Counted from the stretch's first letter, positions 38,178 through 49,186 are shown. The stretch is 64,000 bases of DNA from Paraglaciecola psychrophila 170 (GCF_000347635.1 NC_020514.1:1798001-1862000), one strand, 5' to 3'. Notes: a model not told the origin generated them from the sequence alone. Translations and numbers: made by a program.

Positions 38178-40658
38178 TTAGGGCTTCAGCCATTTTTTTA
38201 AAATGTCTAATAGCGCTTCTTCCATTATTGGCTTGCTAAGAAAATCGTCCATACCTGCTTGCTCGCATTTTTTTCGGTTTTCTTGGTATGCATTTGCAGT
38301 TAGCGCAACAATAGGGGCGCGCGCTTCACCTGATTGCATATCTCGAATGGTTCTTGACGCCTCATAACCGTCCATTATTGGCATTTCGCAATCCATGAGT
38401 ATCATATCGAAGGTATGTTTCTGAAATTGCTCTAATGCTTGTTGTCCATTTTCAGCAGTAGCTACGGTGAGCCCGAAACCTTCAAGCATGAATTGGGCAA
38501 TAATTCGATTTATATCGCTATCGTCTACTACCAGAATGTAGCCTGATAATTTAGCTTCAGGTATTGTAGCTTTGTCTTCATTAACATCAACAACAGATAC
38601 TTCTTCGTGGTTGTCTTCATCACGCTTTAGGTTCAATGAAACTACAAAAGTGGATCCAATCTGTAGCTCGCTTTGTGCGCTTATATTGCCGCCCATCAGT
38701 TCGATAATTTGTTTGCTGATAGCCAAGCCTAACCCTGTGCCACCATATTTTCGTGTTGTCGATTCGTCAGCTTGTTTAAATGAATCAAACAGCGTTTCTA
38801 AAACATCGGGTGAAATACCAATACCACTGTCCTTGACTCTTATTTCTATCCCAGTGTGTGTTGGCGTTAAAGTAGTGCCGGTAATTTGAATGGTAACTGC
38901 GCCCTGATCAGTAAACTTAATGGCATTATGGGTTAGGTTAAGTAGCACCTGATTAAGGCGGATAGCATCACCAATAAAATATTTGGCTAAATTCGCATCA
39001 TACTCTAGAGATAGTTCTATCGACTTTTGGCTGGCCTGTGCCCGATAGAGTAATAAGGCACCTTCGGTTAAAGTTTCTAGGTTAAACGATCTTTTTTCTA
39101 GGGTCATTTTGCCGGCTTCGACTTTAGATAAATCCAGAATGTCATTGATAATATTCAATAGTAACGCACCGGAGTCATCGACTATTTTCAGGTAACCTTT
39201 CTGAAGTTGTGTAAGCTTTGTTTTCGCCAATAGTTGCACAACACCGATTATACCATTCAAAGGTGTACGTATTTCATGGCTCATTTTTGCCAAAAATTGC
39301 GACTTGGCAAGGGTTGCGTTTTCAGCTCGATTAACCGAAGCTAATAAGCGTTCTGACTCGTTAAATGCATTGGTGTATCTCATCATGAGAATAAAAGACT
39401 GAGAACAAATGAAAACAATATATCCAAGGTCTGAACTAAAGAAAAAATAATAATCGAGTAGACCTTGTTGATAAGTTACGTCGCTAATTATCGACAGAAG
39501 AAGAAAAACTCCGCCTATCAAAAGTGTTTTAGCCCCTGGTATTTTTCTTAAAACAGCTATGATGAGAATGTAAGTTGTGTATATACCAAAGATGAGAGTA
39601 AGAATTCGAAATGTAGGGATATATTGGGTAAACATATTGACGGGGAAAACAACAACGGTGACAGAGAACAAAATACATATAGCAATGAAGCTATCGAAAA
39701 GTTTTTTAGAATATAATTGAGGGAATAGCAGATGGATGAATGTTGCAAAAAATAGAACCCCCAGATAAAAGCTCAGATAATCCAATTGGATCAATAAGCT
39801 CCAGCCTATGTTTGGGAAAATAGCAGATAGATAAAGTTCGCTAGTTAAAAGTGAGCGAAATGCCATCAGTAGGCAAAAGATTGAGAACATGAGTGATGAT
39901 TTTTCTTTCCTGCGATATAAATAAAGACTTAAATAATATATGCCCATAATAAAAATAGCGCCGCATAAAAACAGGTCAACGGAAAGGTGACTCTCTCTTA
40001 ACTTTGTTACCTGTGGCTCTAATCCTATTTCAATAGGATACCAAGCCCCCCCTATTGTATGGTAAAAATTAGCGACCTGTAACACAACGTCCATTGTATC
40101 AACTACAGGGGTGTAGCTGGCAATAAGAGGTAAGTATTGAGGCTTCATAGTTTCGCGCGTTGTTGCCACTATGCCATTGGTTGCAATCAGTTCCCCGTTG
40201 ACAAATAAATTGTAAGAGGTGCCCATCCAGCTGGTTCTGAACATCAGTTTGTTGTGGAGTTCGTTTATGATGATTCGTAGATGGTAGGTGGCATAACCAT
40301 CACCGCTGAGTTCTTCATCATTAACTTTGTACCCGTTCCATGAACTCGGTAATGTCACAAAGTCTTGTTGTTTGGTGGTATTTGATAAGGGCAGTTCGTG
40401 CGGTGCCAATAACTGCTTCCAATGAAAGTCCCATTCACCGTTAAGTTTAACAACACCGTCTTCTTCAAAACTCCAATGAGAAAGGTCGAGCACGCCATGA
40501 TGAGCAATGGGGGGAGATTTAAGCTGAAATGAATCGCTGCAAGATGTTAAAAAAAAACACACAAATACAAAAAATAGACATTTATGGAGCAGGTAGGGAC
40601 GTAAATGTTTTTTTATCAAGAAAATAGTATTTCGCACACTGATAAATACTCTATTCAA
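38178..40658 (-). CDS. 7TM-DISM hybrid sensor histidine kinase/response regulator
   Basis: An 826-residue membrane kinase. A periplasmic jelly-roll sensor (about 50-200, with LNGEWDFHWKQLL) is followed by seven membrane helices of the 7TMR-DISM type (about 215-420), a HisKA domain with phospho-accepting His461 (MSHEIRTPLNG), an HATPase_c domain (GTGLGLAIS near 670) and a receiver domain with phospho-accepting Asp756 (MDCEMPIMDG). The N-terminal segment ends in LTSC like a lipobox, odd for a polytopic kinase. The start is uncertain: the frame opens with TTG at 40658, with GTG at 40637 and a further TTG as alternatives. No cognate regulator is adjacent. The ligand is unknown; this sensor fold often binds carbohydrates. 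Confidence 0.9.
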   Translation of the reverse strand: MNRVFISVRNTIFLIKKHLRPYLLHKCLFFVFVCFFLTSCSDSFQLKSPPIAHHGVLDLSHWSFEEDGVVKLNGEWDFHWKQLLAPHELPLSNTTKQQDFVTLPSSWNGYKVNDEELSGDGYATYHLRIIINELHNKLMFRTSWMGTSYNLFVNGELIATNGIVATTRETMKPQYLPLIASYTPVVDTMDVVLQVANFYHTIGGAWYPIEIGLEPQVTKLRESHLSVDLFLCGAIFIMGIYYLSLYLYRRKEKSSLMFSIFCLLMAFRSLLTSELYLSAIFPNIGWSLLIQLDYLSFYLGVLFFATFIHLLFPQLYSKKLFDSFIAICILFSVTVVVFPVNMFTQYIPTFRILTLIFGIYTTYILIIAVLRKIPGAKTLLIGGVFLLLSIISDVTYQQGLLDYYFFFSSDLGYIVFICSQSFILMMRYTNAFNESERLLASVNRAENATLAKSQFLAKMSHEIRTPLNGIIGVVQLLAKTKLTQLQKGYLKIVDDSGALLLNIINDILDLSKVEAGKMTLEKRSFNLETLTEGALLLYRAQASQKSIELSLEYDANLAKYFIGDAIRLNQVLLNLTHNAIKFTDQGAVTIQITGTTLTPTHTGIEIRVKDSGIGISPDVLETLFDSFKQADESTTRKYGGTGLGLAISKQIIELMGGNISAQSELQIGSTFVVSLNLKRDEDNHEEVSVVDVNEDKATIPEAKLSGYILVVDDSDINRIIAQFMLEGFGLTVATAENGQQALEQFQKHTFDMILMDCEMPIMDGYEASRTIRDMQSGEARAPIVALTANAYQENRKKCEQAGMDDFLSKPIMEEALLDILKKWLKP

Positions 40659-40926
40659 AAATTAACTTTACGGACTGTAGAGTATATTGTCACGGCTTTA
40701 AAATGTTTGAATTCTTATTTGATGCTAATAACCGTGCATTTCTATTTATTTTGCTTTAAATCTCTGGCCTCGTATGGCTGCAGTTGATGGCCGCCACTGG
40801 CGCCAAACGATTTTAATGCCCGCGTAAGCAGGTGAATTTAATTGGCAGAAATATGTACCTACGTAAATCATCACCAGCTGTTTTTTTGTGTTTAAAGCTT
40901 TTTTTGCAGTACTTTAATTCACTGGA

Positions 40927-41106
40927 CTATCTTTTGCGATCGCACGTTTTTTTAATGATGCCTAATGATAAAAATACGGTGGATGAAATTAAAAATACGC
41001 CTGATCCAAACAAATCTTGTTCAATAATATTGTAGGTTAATCCTAAAAACATAATAAAAGATGCACCTAAATAATACCTAGGTTTAGATGATGAATCGTT
41101 TTTCAT
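40927..41106 (-). CDS. Small membrane protein, 59 residues
   Basis: The ATG at 41104-41106 opens a clean 59-codon frame (MKNDSSSKPRYYLGASF ... KKTCDRKR) preceded by AAGGAAA seven bases upstream, a good ribosome site. Two hydrophobic segments (about 11-26 and 34-51) and a basic C-terminal tail suggest a two-helix inner-membrane protein. I do not recognise the family. It lies between the hybrid kinase and uvrA-like genes on the same strand. Confidence 0.6.
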   Translation of the reverse strand: MKNDSSSKPRYYLGASFIMFLGLTYNIIEQDLFGSGVFLISSTVFLSLGIIKKTCDRKR

Positions 41107-41528
41107 TAACGCTTTCCTTAAATTGAAATTGAATGTTTGATGGTAACACTAACAGCTCAAATATGAGGCGCGCTGTGTTTGCGTGTTCCCATTATGATTT
41201 ATTACTTTGCTAGATACAAAAACTTAAAAATATCATCGCAGGCACAAGGTTATTTCCCATTTTATTGCTGCCATTGACTATAGTTGCTGTGACTACTTTG
41301 CCGGCTAGGACAACTTGTAGCATTGTGTTCAACGTTGGTATCAGTCATTTTTTTAATGACTGATTCTGTGGCGAACTCTCTAAATGAAGTGTTCAAGTCA
41401 TGTAAACCTTGGCTAATTCGAATCGTAATTTTGAATTTATTTACCATGAAAGTACAACCATGAAAGTTCTCCAAGGATTGTACCCAATTTAGATACATCC
41501 TTATCATCAGATTATTTGAGGGTGAACA
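41107..41528. other. Intergenic region with a 8-10 bp perfect hairpin
   Basis: A perfect dyad CAGTCATT/AATGACTG around five T residues lies near 41341-41361, below the UvrA-like gene. An 81-codon minus-strand frame (41262-41507) spans it, but it lacks a ribosome site and resembles no known protein. The hairpin could act as a 3' end for the uvrA-like transcript. Confidence 0.35.
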
Positions 41529-44078
41529 CTATGCCAATAAAAAAGGAGCTGTTCGGCTAGTCCTTGATGTTGCTACTTTCGCAGGTGGACCTTGGGCAAC
41601 AACAAGTCCGCCTTCATCACCAGCACCAGGGCCGATGTCAATAACCCAGTCGCTACTGCTGGCAACTTGCATATCGTGTTCGACCATGATGACGGTGTTG
41701 CCTGCATCAATTAGTCCATTCAATTGTGACATCAACATTGACACGTCTGCTGGGTGTAAACCGTTGGTTGGTTCATCGAGAACGTAAAGGGTATCGCCGC
41801 GTTGTGTCCGCTGAAGTTCGGTTGCGAGTTTGATGCGTTGTGCTTCGCCGCCCGACAATTCAGTTGCTGGTTGTCCGAGTCGCAGATAGCCGAGTCCAAC
41901 TTGCAGTAACGCGTCTAATGCTCGTAATATTGGAGGTTCATTTTTAAAGAAGTCGTGTGCGGATTCTACGGTTAAGTTGAGCACTTCAGCGATATTTTTA
42001 TCCCTGAAGGTGATTTCAAGCGTCTTGTCGTTGTAACGCTGACCTCGACACACCGGACAAGGTGAATAAACGCTGGGAAGAAACAGTAACTCTACACTAA
42101 CAAAACCGACTCCTTCGCAATTCGAGCAGCGGCCCTTTACAACGTTAAATGAAAAACGTCCAACATCGTAACGCCGTGCTTTGGACTGGCGAGTCGAGGC
42201 GAACAATTTACGCACATGATCAAACAAACTTGTGTAGGTGGCAAGATTTGAGCGAGGAGTGCGACCAATCGCCTTCTGATCAACTGTGACCAGTCTTCGC
42301 AGGTGCTGCATCCCGTCAACAATCAGGCCAACCGTAGATGTCTCTAGCTCCCGTTCCAATAACTCGACCTCACCATTGGGATCCTCGACAGTCTTTTTCT
42401 GTCCCAGTGCATCGTAAACGAGTTCTACAAGTGCCTGACTCACAAGGCTCGATTTGCCCGAACCTGACACACCAGTGACAGTCGTCATTACGCCCAGTGG
42501 AAATTCAACATTGAGCCCTCGAAGATTATTTCGTTCTATCCCCGCTAACTTCAGCCAACCGGACGGCTGTCGCTGCTCAGGTTTCACTGCAGCATCAGCT
42601 GTAAAAAGAAATCGACGGGTGTGTGATTGAGTCACTTTGCGCAAGCCGTCTATCGGACCGCTGTATATCACTTCACCACCGTGGGTTCCTGCGTCTGGTC
42701 CTACGTCTACAATCCAGTCAGCATGTCGAATAACGCTAACATCATGCTCAACTACAAATAAGGAATTGCCAGCTAATATGAGTTCATCCAGCGCGCCCAG
42801 TAATGCTTGTGTGTCGGCGGGGTGCAAACCTGCTGACGGTTCGTCGAGAACATAGACCACACCGAACAGTTGCGAGCGGATTTGTGTTGCTAGACGCAAA
42901 CGTTGTAGTTCACCTGGCGACAAAGTGGGCGTGCTGCGTTCCAGTGACAGATAGCCCAATCCAAGTTTAGTGAGTGCTTCGACACGGGCAAGAATATCGC
43001 GAGCAATCCGTTGCGCGACGATGGCTTTTTCTGGGTGCAGGTCGCTATCTGTTGGATTTATATTGGTAGCATCGCCCAATAATCGAGCGAGTTCGGTTAG
43101 TGTCAATTGCGATAGCTCACCAATATCGAGTCCAGCAAACTTCACCGCAAGCGATGCTTGTTTCAGTTTCTTGCCATTGCAGTCCGAGCACTTGGAAATC
43201 TGCATAAACTGGGAAACGCGCTTTTTGGTCCTCGGGCTTTGTGTTGTGGTAAATGATTGCAGGATGAAACGTCTGGCGCTCGAAAACGTACCCATATAAT
43301 GAGGTGCTTCACCTCTTTCGATTGCCTCGCTAATTTGTGCAAAATTGTATTCTGGGTAAACTGCTACAACAGGTGTCTCGTCGGTAAACAAGATCCAATC
43401 CCGGGTTTTTTTCGGCAGCATCTTCCAAGGTTTGTCAATATCGTAACCAAGTGAAACAAGTATGCGGCTAAGATTTTGACCTTGCCATGCGGGTGGCCAT
43501 GCCGCGATGGCTCGCTCTCGGATTGTTTTTGTATCATCTGGAACCAGCAATTTTTCAGTCACTTCAAACACCCGGCCAATACCATGGCATCGAGGACACG
43601 CACCTTGTGGTGTATTGGCAGAGAATGCATCAGCGTAGAGTATGTCCTGACCGCGGGGATATTTCCCAGCACGAGAATAGAGCATGCGTAAGGCATTGGA
43701 AATCGTCGTGACACTCCCAACAGAAGAACGTACCGATGGTGTGCCTCGTTGTTGTTGAAGGGCGACTGCTGGTGGTAGGCCCTCTATTGCGTCAACGTCT
43801 GGCTCATCAACTTGATCAATCAATCGACGGGCATAAGGCGATACTGAATCCAGATAGCGACGTTGTGATTCGGCAAACAACGTGCCAAAGGCAAGCGACG
43901 ACTTTCCAGAACCAGATATACCAGTAAAAACTACAAGTGCATTGCGAGGTAAGTCGACGTCAATATTTTTCAAGTTATGAACCCGTGCCCCCCGCACTTG
44001 GATACAGTGATCAGGATCAAAGGGGACATTCTTAAAGTTCTTTTGAACGCTTGCTGAATTCTTTTTTTCTATGCTCAT
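41529..44078 (-). CDS. UvrA-like ABC ATPase (UvrA paralogue)
   Basis: An 849-residue excinuclease ABC subunit A-type protein with two ATPase modules. The P-loops are GISGSGKSS near residue 53 and GVSGSGKSS near 535, with LSPGELQRL and LSGGEAQRI signatures and DEPSAGLHP / DEPTNGLHP Walker B segments. Zinc-finger cysteines are seen in CPRCHG, CSDCNG, CSNCEG and CPVCRG. It is about 90 residues shorter than housekeeping UvrA (about 940) and seems to lack the UvrB-binding insertion. That is the pattern of UvrA2/DrrC-type paralogues linked to tolerance of DNA-binding drugs. The gene is visibly more GC-rich than its neighbours, suggesting transfer. Confidence 0.88.
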   Translation of the reverse strand: MSIEKKNSASVQKNFKNVPFDPDHCIQVRGARVHNLKNIDVDLPRNALVVFTGISGSGKSSLAFGTLFAESQRRYLDSVSPYARRLIDQVDEPDVDAIEGLPPAVALQQQRGTPSVRSSVGSVTTISNALRMLYSRAGKYPRGQDILYADAFSANTPQGACPRCHGIGRVFEVTEKLLVPDDTKTIRERAIAAWPPAWQGQNLSRILVSLGYDIDKPWKMLPKKTRDWILFTDETPVVAVYPEYNFAQISEAIERGEAPHYMGTFSSARRFILQSFTTTQSPRTKKRVSQFMQISKCSDCNGKKLKQASLAVKFAGLDIGELSQLTLTELARLLGDATNINPTDSDLHPEKAIVAQRIARDILARVEALTKLGLGYLSLERSTPTLSPGELQRLRLATQIRSQLFGVVYVLDEPSAGLHPADTQALLGALDELILAGNSLFVVEHDVSVIRHADWIVDVGPDAGTHGGEVIYSGPIDGLRKVTQSHTRRFLFTADAAVKPEQRQPSGWLKLAGIERNNLRGLNVEFPLGVMTTVTGVSGSGKSSLVSQALVELVYDALGQKKTVEDPNGEVELLERELETSTVGLIVDGMQHLRRLVTVDQKAIGRTPRSNLATYTSLFDHVRKLFASTRQSKARRYDVGRFSFNVVKGRCSNCEGVGFVSVELLFLPSVYSPCPVCRGQRYNDKTLEITFRDKNIAEVLNLTVESAHDFFKNEPPILRALDALLQVGLGYLRLGQPATELSGGEAQRIKLATELQRTQRGDTLYVLDEPTNGLHPADVSMLMSQLNGLIDAGNTVIMVEHDMQVASSSDWVIDIGPGAGDEGGLVVAQGPPAKVATSRTSRTAPFLLA

Positions 44079-44383
44079 AAAACTACTGTTCCTACTGTGT
44101 CGTGACTTCCCATTTCTTTATCACTTTGGCGAGGTCCGTTGAATTCTGGACTGCTGCTAAACGTTTATCAAGCCTCTCATAATATATCATGCTGGGTTTT
44201 CACAACAATCACTCCTAGCAGCGTATCAAACGTGGTCTATGGAAAAACACATGAAACAACAGAGCTAAGTAGAATAAAAACAGCTGAAATACATTGGGCT
44301 TATTTGTAACCATCATCATTGCCTGTGAGCGATGCTTTATAGACATCAATAACGCGTAAACAAGTCTCAACCCAATACAAAAC
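44079..44383. other. Intergenic region, no gene seen
   Basis: About 300 bp between the fghA terminator and the uvrA-like start. A 60-codon minus-strand frame (44215-44397) overlaps the fghA terminator and is not credible. The promoter of the uvrA-like gene should lie at the right end. Confidence 0.4.
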
Positions 44384-44406
44384 TGCCTTCGGGTCACTCG
44401 AAGGCA
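44384..44406 (-). terminator. Intrinsic terminator of fghA
   Basis: A perfect 8-bp stem (TGCCTTCG/CGAAGGCA) with a 7-base loop begins 10 bp after the fghA stop. On the coding (minus) strand it is followed by GTTTTGT. Position and form fit a rho-independent terminator for the frmA-fghA transcript. Confidence 0.7.
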
Positions 44407-44415
44407 TGCATGTTG

Positions 44416-45255
44416 TTATTTGTTAAAGTGCTCTGCATGAAAGCGCAGGTGATCTTCAATAAAGCTGCTAATAAAGTAATAGCTATGGTCATAACCATCG
44501 TGAAGAGTCAAATCCAGTGGGTAGCCACTGACTTGGGCCGCCGCCGATAACATCTCAGGCTTTAGCTGCTCTATCATAAAATCATCAGAGGCACCTTGGT
44601 CAACTTTAGCCGGAACAAACTGCGTCGCCTGTTGCATGAGTGCACTCGCATCATAATTGCGCCAACTTGCTTTATCTTTACCCAAGTAAGCTGAAAAGGT
44701 TCTTTGACCCCATGGGCAGTTCATCGGGTTGCTAATGGGACTAAATGCTGAAACCGAGCTGTAGCGCTGTGGGTTTAGCATTGCTATCGTCAGCGCTCCG
44801 TGGCCTCCCATCGAATGTCCTGCAATCGCCCGTTTAGCCGACACCGGAAATGTTGATTCAATTAGTTTAGGTAGCTCTTGAACTACATAGTCGTACATCT
44901 GGTAGTGACGGTTCCAAGGTGCTTGAGTAGCGTTAACATAAAAGCTCGCACCTTGTCCCAAATCATAGCCTTCGTCATCTGCCACCTCTGCCCCACGGGG
45001 ACTGGTGTCGGGTGCTACAATGGCTATACCTAATTCTGCAGCTATGCGCAGTGCTCCCGATTTTTGCATGAAGTTTTCATCGGTACAGGTTAAGCCAGAA
45101 AGCCAATACAGTACCGGTATTTTGTTCCCGTTCGATGCTTGTGGTGGCAGGTAGATAGCAAATTGCATCTTGCAGTTTAATGTTGTGGAATGATGGCTGT
45201 ATTGCTTATGCCAACCGCCAAAACTTTTATTTATGGTTAGATTTTCAATTGTCAT
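44416..45255 (-). CDS. fghA: S-formylglutathione hydrolase
   Basis: A 279-residue esterase-D family alpha/beta hydrolase that splits S-formylglutathione into formate and glutathione, the second step of glutathione-dependent formaldehyde detoxification. The nucleophile Ser lies in GHSMGGHGAL; the Asp and His of the triad fall in the DQGASDDFM region and HDGYDHSYYF. LSGLTCTDENF is the family signature near the N terminus. A GAGG ribosome site precedes the ATG. It follows frmA by 75 bp, which contains a GC-rich hairpin, and ends at a clear terminator. Confidence 0.95.
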   Translation of the reverse strand: MTIENLTINKSFGGWHKQYSHHSTTLNCKMQFAIYLPPQASNGNKIPVLYWLSGLTCTDENFMQKSGALRIAAELGIAIVAPDTSPRGAEVADDEGYDLGQGASFYVNATQAPWNRHYQMYDYVVQELPKLIESTFPVSAKRAIAGHSMGGHGALTIAMLNPQRYSSVSAFSPISNPMNCPWGQRTFSAYLGKDKASWRNYDASALMQQATQFVPAKVDQGASDDFMIEQLKPEMLSAAAQVSGYPLDLTLHDGYDHSYYFISSFIEDHLRFHAEHFNK

Positions 45256-45272
45256 TCTGAGACCTCAGTATT

Positions 45273-45303
45273 CTGCCCCTCTTTCCTTGCGGGAAAGGGG
45301 CAG
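45273..45303 (-). promoter_or_regulatory. GC-rich hairpin between frmA and fghA
   Basis: An inverted repeat CTGCCCC..TTTCC / GGGAAAGGGGCAG with a four-base loop lies in the 75-bp gap between the two cotranscribed genes. There is no T tract after it on the minus strand, so it is more likely a processing or stabilising stem, or a partial attenuator that sets the frmA to fghA ratio. Confidence 0.45.
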
Positions 45304-45330
45304 CGGTATACGACTTAAGATGGATTGGAA

Positions 45331-46479
<1,149 letters not shown>

Positions 46480-46539
46480 TTAATAATAATTTTAGCGAAT
46501 GAGACGTTTGCTACATTGATTATATTTTTGACTATGAAA

Positions 46540-46866
46540 CTAGTGACTGTGTCCGTTTGAAAGGTTGATCATGGCGATCCCAATAGCTACCAGCCCCATG
46601 CCAATCCATGTCGTTAACTCAAGATGTTGCCGGTAGATAACCGTAGACAACAACGTCACTGTGATGATGGCTAGCCCTGCCCACAACGCATGCACGATGC
46701 CAATGGGCATGCCCTTCATTGCTTGCCCTAAAAACATAAACGCGGCTAAGTGTCCTAACAACACAAAAGCACTGGGAAGTGGCTTAGTGAAACCCTCTGT
46801 TTCTTTTAATGCCACATGAGACATGGCTTCGGCTGCAACACCTAAAATCAAAAATAACCAACTCAT
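46540..46866 (-). CDS. SMR family efflux protein (EmrE-like)
   Basis: A 108-residue, four-helix small multidrug resistance protein. The essential membrane Glu of helix 1 is present (Glu13 in GVAAEAMSHVALK), followed by the EGFTK loop and the ALWAG segment of helix 3, where EmrE has YAIWSG; Tyr is replaced by His. It should work as an antiparallel dimer exchanging H+ for a cationic substrate. The ATG at 46866 has AAGG about nine bases upstream. It lies between frmA and a divergent LysR gene, so export of a toxic amine or aldehyde adduct under the same control is possible but unproven. Confidence 0.88.
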   Translation of the reverse strand: MSWLFLILGVAAEAMSHVALKETEGFTKPLPSAFVLLGHLAAFMFLGQAMKGMPIGIVHALWAGLAIITVTLLSTVIYRQHLELTTWIGMGLVAIGIAMINLSNGHSH

Positions 46867-47003
46867 GTTTACTACCTTTAATCTATTCACGCTGTTTTCA
46901 TTTATTCACAGCATGTTCGTTTCAATGACAGTCATTATATTTGTTTCTCTTACAATGATAATATGCGTTTTTGGTAAATGACTATTACGTGTGGGTAATA
47001 AAG

Positions 47004-47870
47004 ATGAGGTGGGAAGGTATTAGCGAGTTTGTTTACGTGGCAGAAAATGAAAGTTTCACCAAAGCCTCAAAGAAAATGGCCATTTCAACAGCGCAGGTGA
47101 GCCGTCAAATCAGTGCCTTAGAAAAACGGCTTAATATCAAATTGTTTTATCGCACGACACGTAAAGTCTCGTTAACAGAAGAGGGGCGAGTGTATTATCA
47201 GCATTGCCGTAGCGTTCTCGACGGACTTGATGCGGCCGAGCGAGCTATCACTAACTTGCAATCAAAGCCTCAAGGTAAGATCAAACTGACAGCACCGGTA
47301 ACTTTTGGGGAGCAACAGATATTACCGCTGATAAATGATTTTATGCTGCAACATAACGATGTTGAAGTTGCTGCTTTTTTAAGTAATCAGCAAGTTGGTT
47401 TAGTTGAAGAAGGTTATGATTTAGCGATTCGGCTTGGAAAATTAAATGATTCAACGATGATGGCAAAAAAGCTAGGTAAGCGCACAAACTATGTATGTGC
47501 ATCCCCAGCTTACCTGAACAAGTATGGCATACCGCATTCTTTCTCCGAACTGAATAGCCATAGTTGCCTGATGGGCACTCTTGATTATTGGCGTTTTAGG
47601 GATGCGGGTAAAGAAAAAAATATCCGCGTGACAGGCAGGTTACGTTACAACAGTGGGTATGGTCTGGTAGATGCGGCGTTGAAAAACTTAGGGATAGTGC
47701 AATTGCCTGATTACTACGTTCAAGAACACTTACAAAGTGGCGACTTGATTTCCTTACTAGACAATTACCGTGAACCAGACGAAGGCATATGGGCGGTCTA
47801 TCCACAAAATCGTCACTTATCTCCAAAAATAAGATTCTTAGTGGACTATTTAGCAGCCCGTTTGGTTTAA
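47004..47870 (+). CDS. LysR family transcriptional regulator
   Basis: A 288-residue regulator with an N-terminal winged helix-turn-helix (about 1-60, ESFTKASKKMAISTAQVSRQISALEKRL) and a C-terminal periplasmic-binding-like effector domain. ATG at 47004 gives the usual MRWEGISEFVYVAE opening; the frame could also start at 46971. It is divergent from the SMR-frmA-fghA genes with a 137-bp shared upstream region, the usual arrangement for a LysR regulator of its neighbour, so control by formaldehyde or a glutathione adduct is a sensible inference. Confidence 0.9.
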   Translation: MRWEGISEFVYVAENESFTKASKKMAISTAQVSRQISALEKRLNIKLFYRTTRKVSLTEEGRVYYQHCRSVLDGLDAAERAITNLQSKPQGKIKLTAPVTFGEQQILPLINDFMLQHNDVEVAAFLSNQQVGLVEEGYDLAIRLGKLNDSTMMAKKLGKRTNYVCASPAYLNKYGIPHSFSELNSHSCLMGTLDYWRFRDAGKEKNIRVTGRLRYNSGYGLVDAALKNLGIVQLPDYYVQEHLQSGDLISLLDNYREPDEGIWAVYPQNRHLSPKIRFLVDYLAARLV

Positions 47871-48070
47871 GGTTTAAGACGGTTTGGTTATAAGGTTTTC
47901 ACTCAATTTTGCTATGTCAATTGTTACTGTGTGGTAAATATTGGTTTATATTTAATGGGATTATCTTTATATGAAAACTATATAAGGTGCATCCATCGAA
48001 ACGAACTGCTTTAAATTTGCGGCAAATCGATAAAAGATACATTGATTCATAATTGACGGAGCACATATAA

Positions 48071-48268
48071 TAAGCATATTCACACATTAACTGTTGGCAC
48101 TAAAGACTTTAACAAGGCTCACACTTTCTACGACAACGTTTTAAGTACAATTGGCCTTAAAAGCGTCACTGATTTAGACGAAAACGGTTCAATTTGGGGC
48201 ATTGACGCCCCTCATTCTTTGTTCTGAAGCCACTAATTGGTCAAACAGCTACAGTTGGTAACCGTGTA
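48071..48268 (+). pseudogene. VOC (glyoxalase/bleomycin-resistance) family remnant
   Basis: A GGAG ribosome site (48058-48061) is followed by ATA where ATG would be expected, then a broken frame. Recognisable pieces read HTLTVGTKDFNKAHTFYDNVLSTIGLKSV (48081 onward) and, after a stop at 48225 and a frame change, KPLIGQTATVGNRVMVSF. This is the first half of a VOC-fold protein. The start codon is lost, two frame changes are present, and the C-terminal half is replaced by a methyltransferase fragment, so it is dead. Confidence 0.65.
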
Positions 48269-49129
48269 ATGGTTAGCTTTGAAGATCTTGCTGCTGTTGA
48301 TGAATTACATGTTGGCGGACGCTTGGCAACTGAGCATCTGCTCAAACAACTCAACTTTACTAAATCCAGTGACTTGCTAGACGTTGGTTGCGGGTTAGGA
48401 GGAGCTACACGCAATGTGGCATCTATACCCAAAGCCATTGAGGTTGCAGTTAGGCGGCAAAGGAACTCAGCCCCATGAGCTTAGGAGTACTAAGTGATTG
48501 GGGCGAGTGAGAGCAGTCAACAACACTGCAGCTTCAAGGGTGACGGGTATAAACACCAACACCATGTCGCAGGTATTGACTTAACCGCTGAATATATAGA
48601 AACCGGTAATGCTTTATGTCAGTGGTTAAAGCTTGGTAGTGAAGTGTGCCTTGTGCAAGGCAATGCATTGTCTATGCCTTATCAAGATAATTCATTTGAT
48701 GGTGGTTACATGCTTCATGTGGGCATGAATATTGATGATAAAGTATCGTTATTTTCCGAGATATGCAGAGTATTAAAACCTGGGGCCGTTTTGGGTATTT
48801 ATGACATTATGCGTCAAAAAGATGGAGAGTTAACGTATCCCGTTCCATGGGCGGCAGATAGCATTACCAGTAAATTATCGACTCCTTATCACTATATACA
48901 AGCTTTACAGCAGGCCGGTTTTGAGGTTTTCCAAGAAAACAATCGCCGTCACTTTGCACTGGACTTCTTTAAGCAATTACGCGTAAAAGCAGAGGCTAAA
49001 GAAGGGCTTCCACCACTAGGGCTGCATATCTTAATGTAGGAAAATACCGCTATAAAACTTCAGAATATGGTCAAAAATATAAAAGCAGACCTTATTGCGC
49101 CTGTTGAAATCATCGCTAAAAAATTGTAA
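48269..49129 (+). pseudogene. SAM-dependent methyltransferase, interrupted by a MITE and a nonsense codon
   Basis: A class I methyltransferase core: HVGGRLATEHLLKQL, SAM motif I LLDVGCGLGGATRNVAS, then after a 126-bp interruption HHVAGIDLTAEYIE, GNALSMPYQDNSFDGGYMLHVGMNI, and VLKPGAVLGIYD. The interruption is a short palindromic element; taking it out with one TA copy restores a continuous frame. A TAG at 49037 then cuts the frame, but the same frame continues with a family-like tail (MVKNIKADLIAPVEIIAKKL) to 49127-49129. The N terminus is also missing, joined to the VOC remnant. The relatives are UbiE/glycine-N-methyltransferase-like enzymes; the substrate is unknown. Confidence 0.75.
48426..48549. 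mobile_element. 124-bp MITE-like palindromic element with TA target duplication
   Basis: The element begins TACCC and ends GGGTA, flanked by TA on both sides (48424-48425 and 48550-48551). Its first 25 bases match the reverse complement of its last 25 at 18 positions. A second, inner dyad lies at 48466-48507 (CTCAGCCCC.. / ..GGGGCGAG). It has no coding capacity. Removing the element and one TA joins the flanking methyltransferase codons in frame, which supports real insertion by a TA-targeting transposase acting in trans (IS630/Tc1-type elements duplicate TA). Confidence 0.8.
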
Positions 49130-49186
49130 AAGATATAATCAGCTTTCAGCCTGAAGGTTTAGGCTTGATCGCTAAGGAGCCGTTTT

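Noticed and set aside
41262-41507. 81-codon minus-strand frame after the UvrA-like gene
   Set aside because: No proper ribosome site, it spans a perfect hairpin and its sequence is not protein-like.
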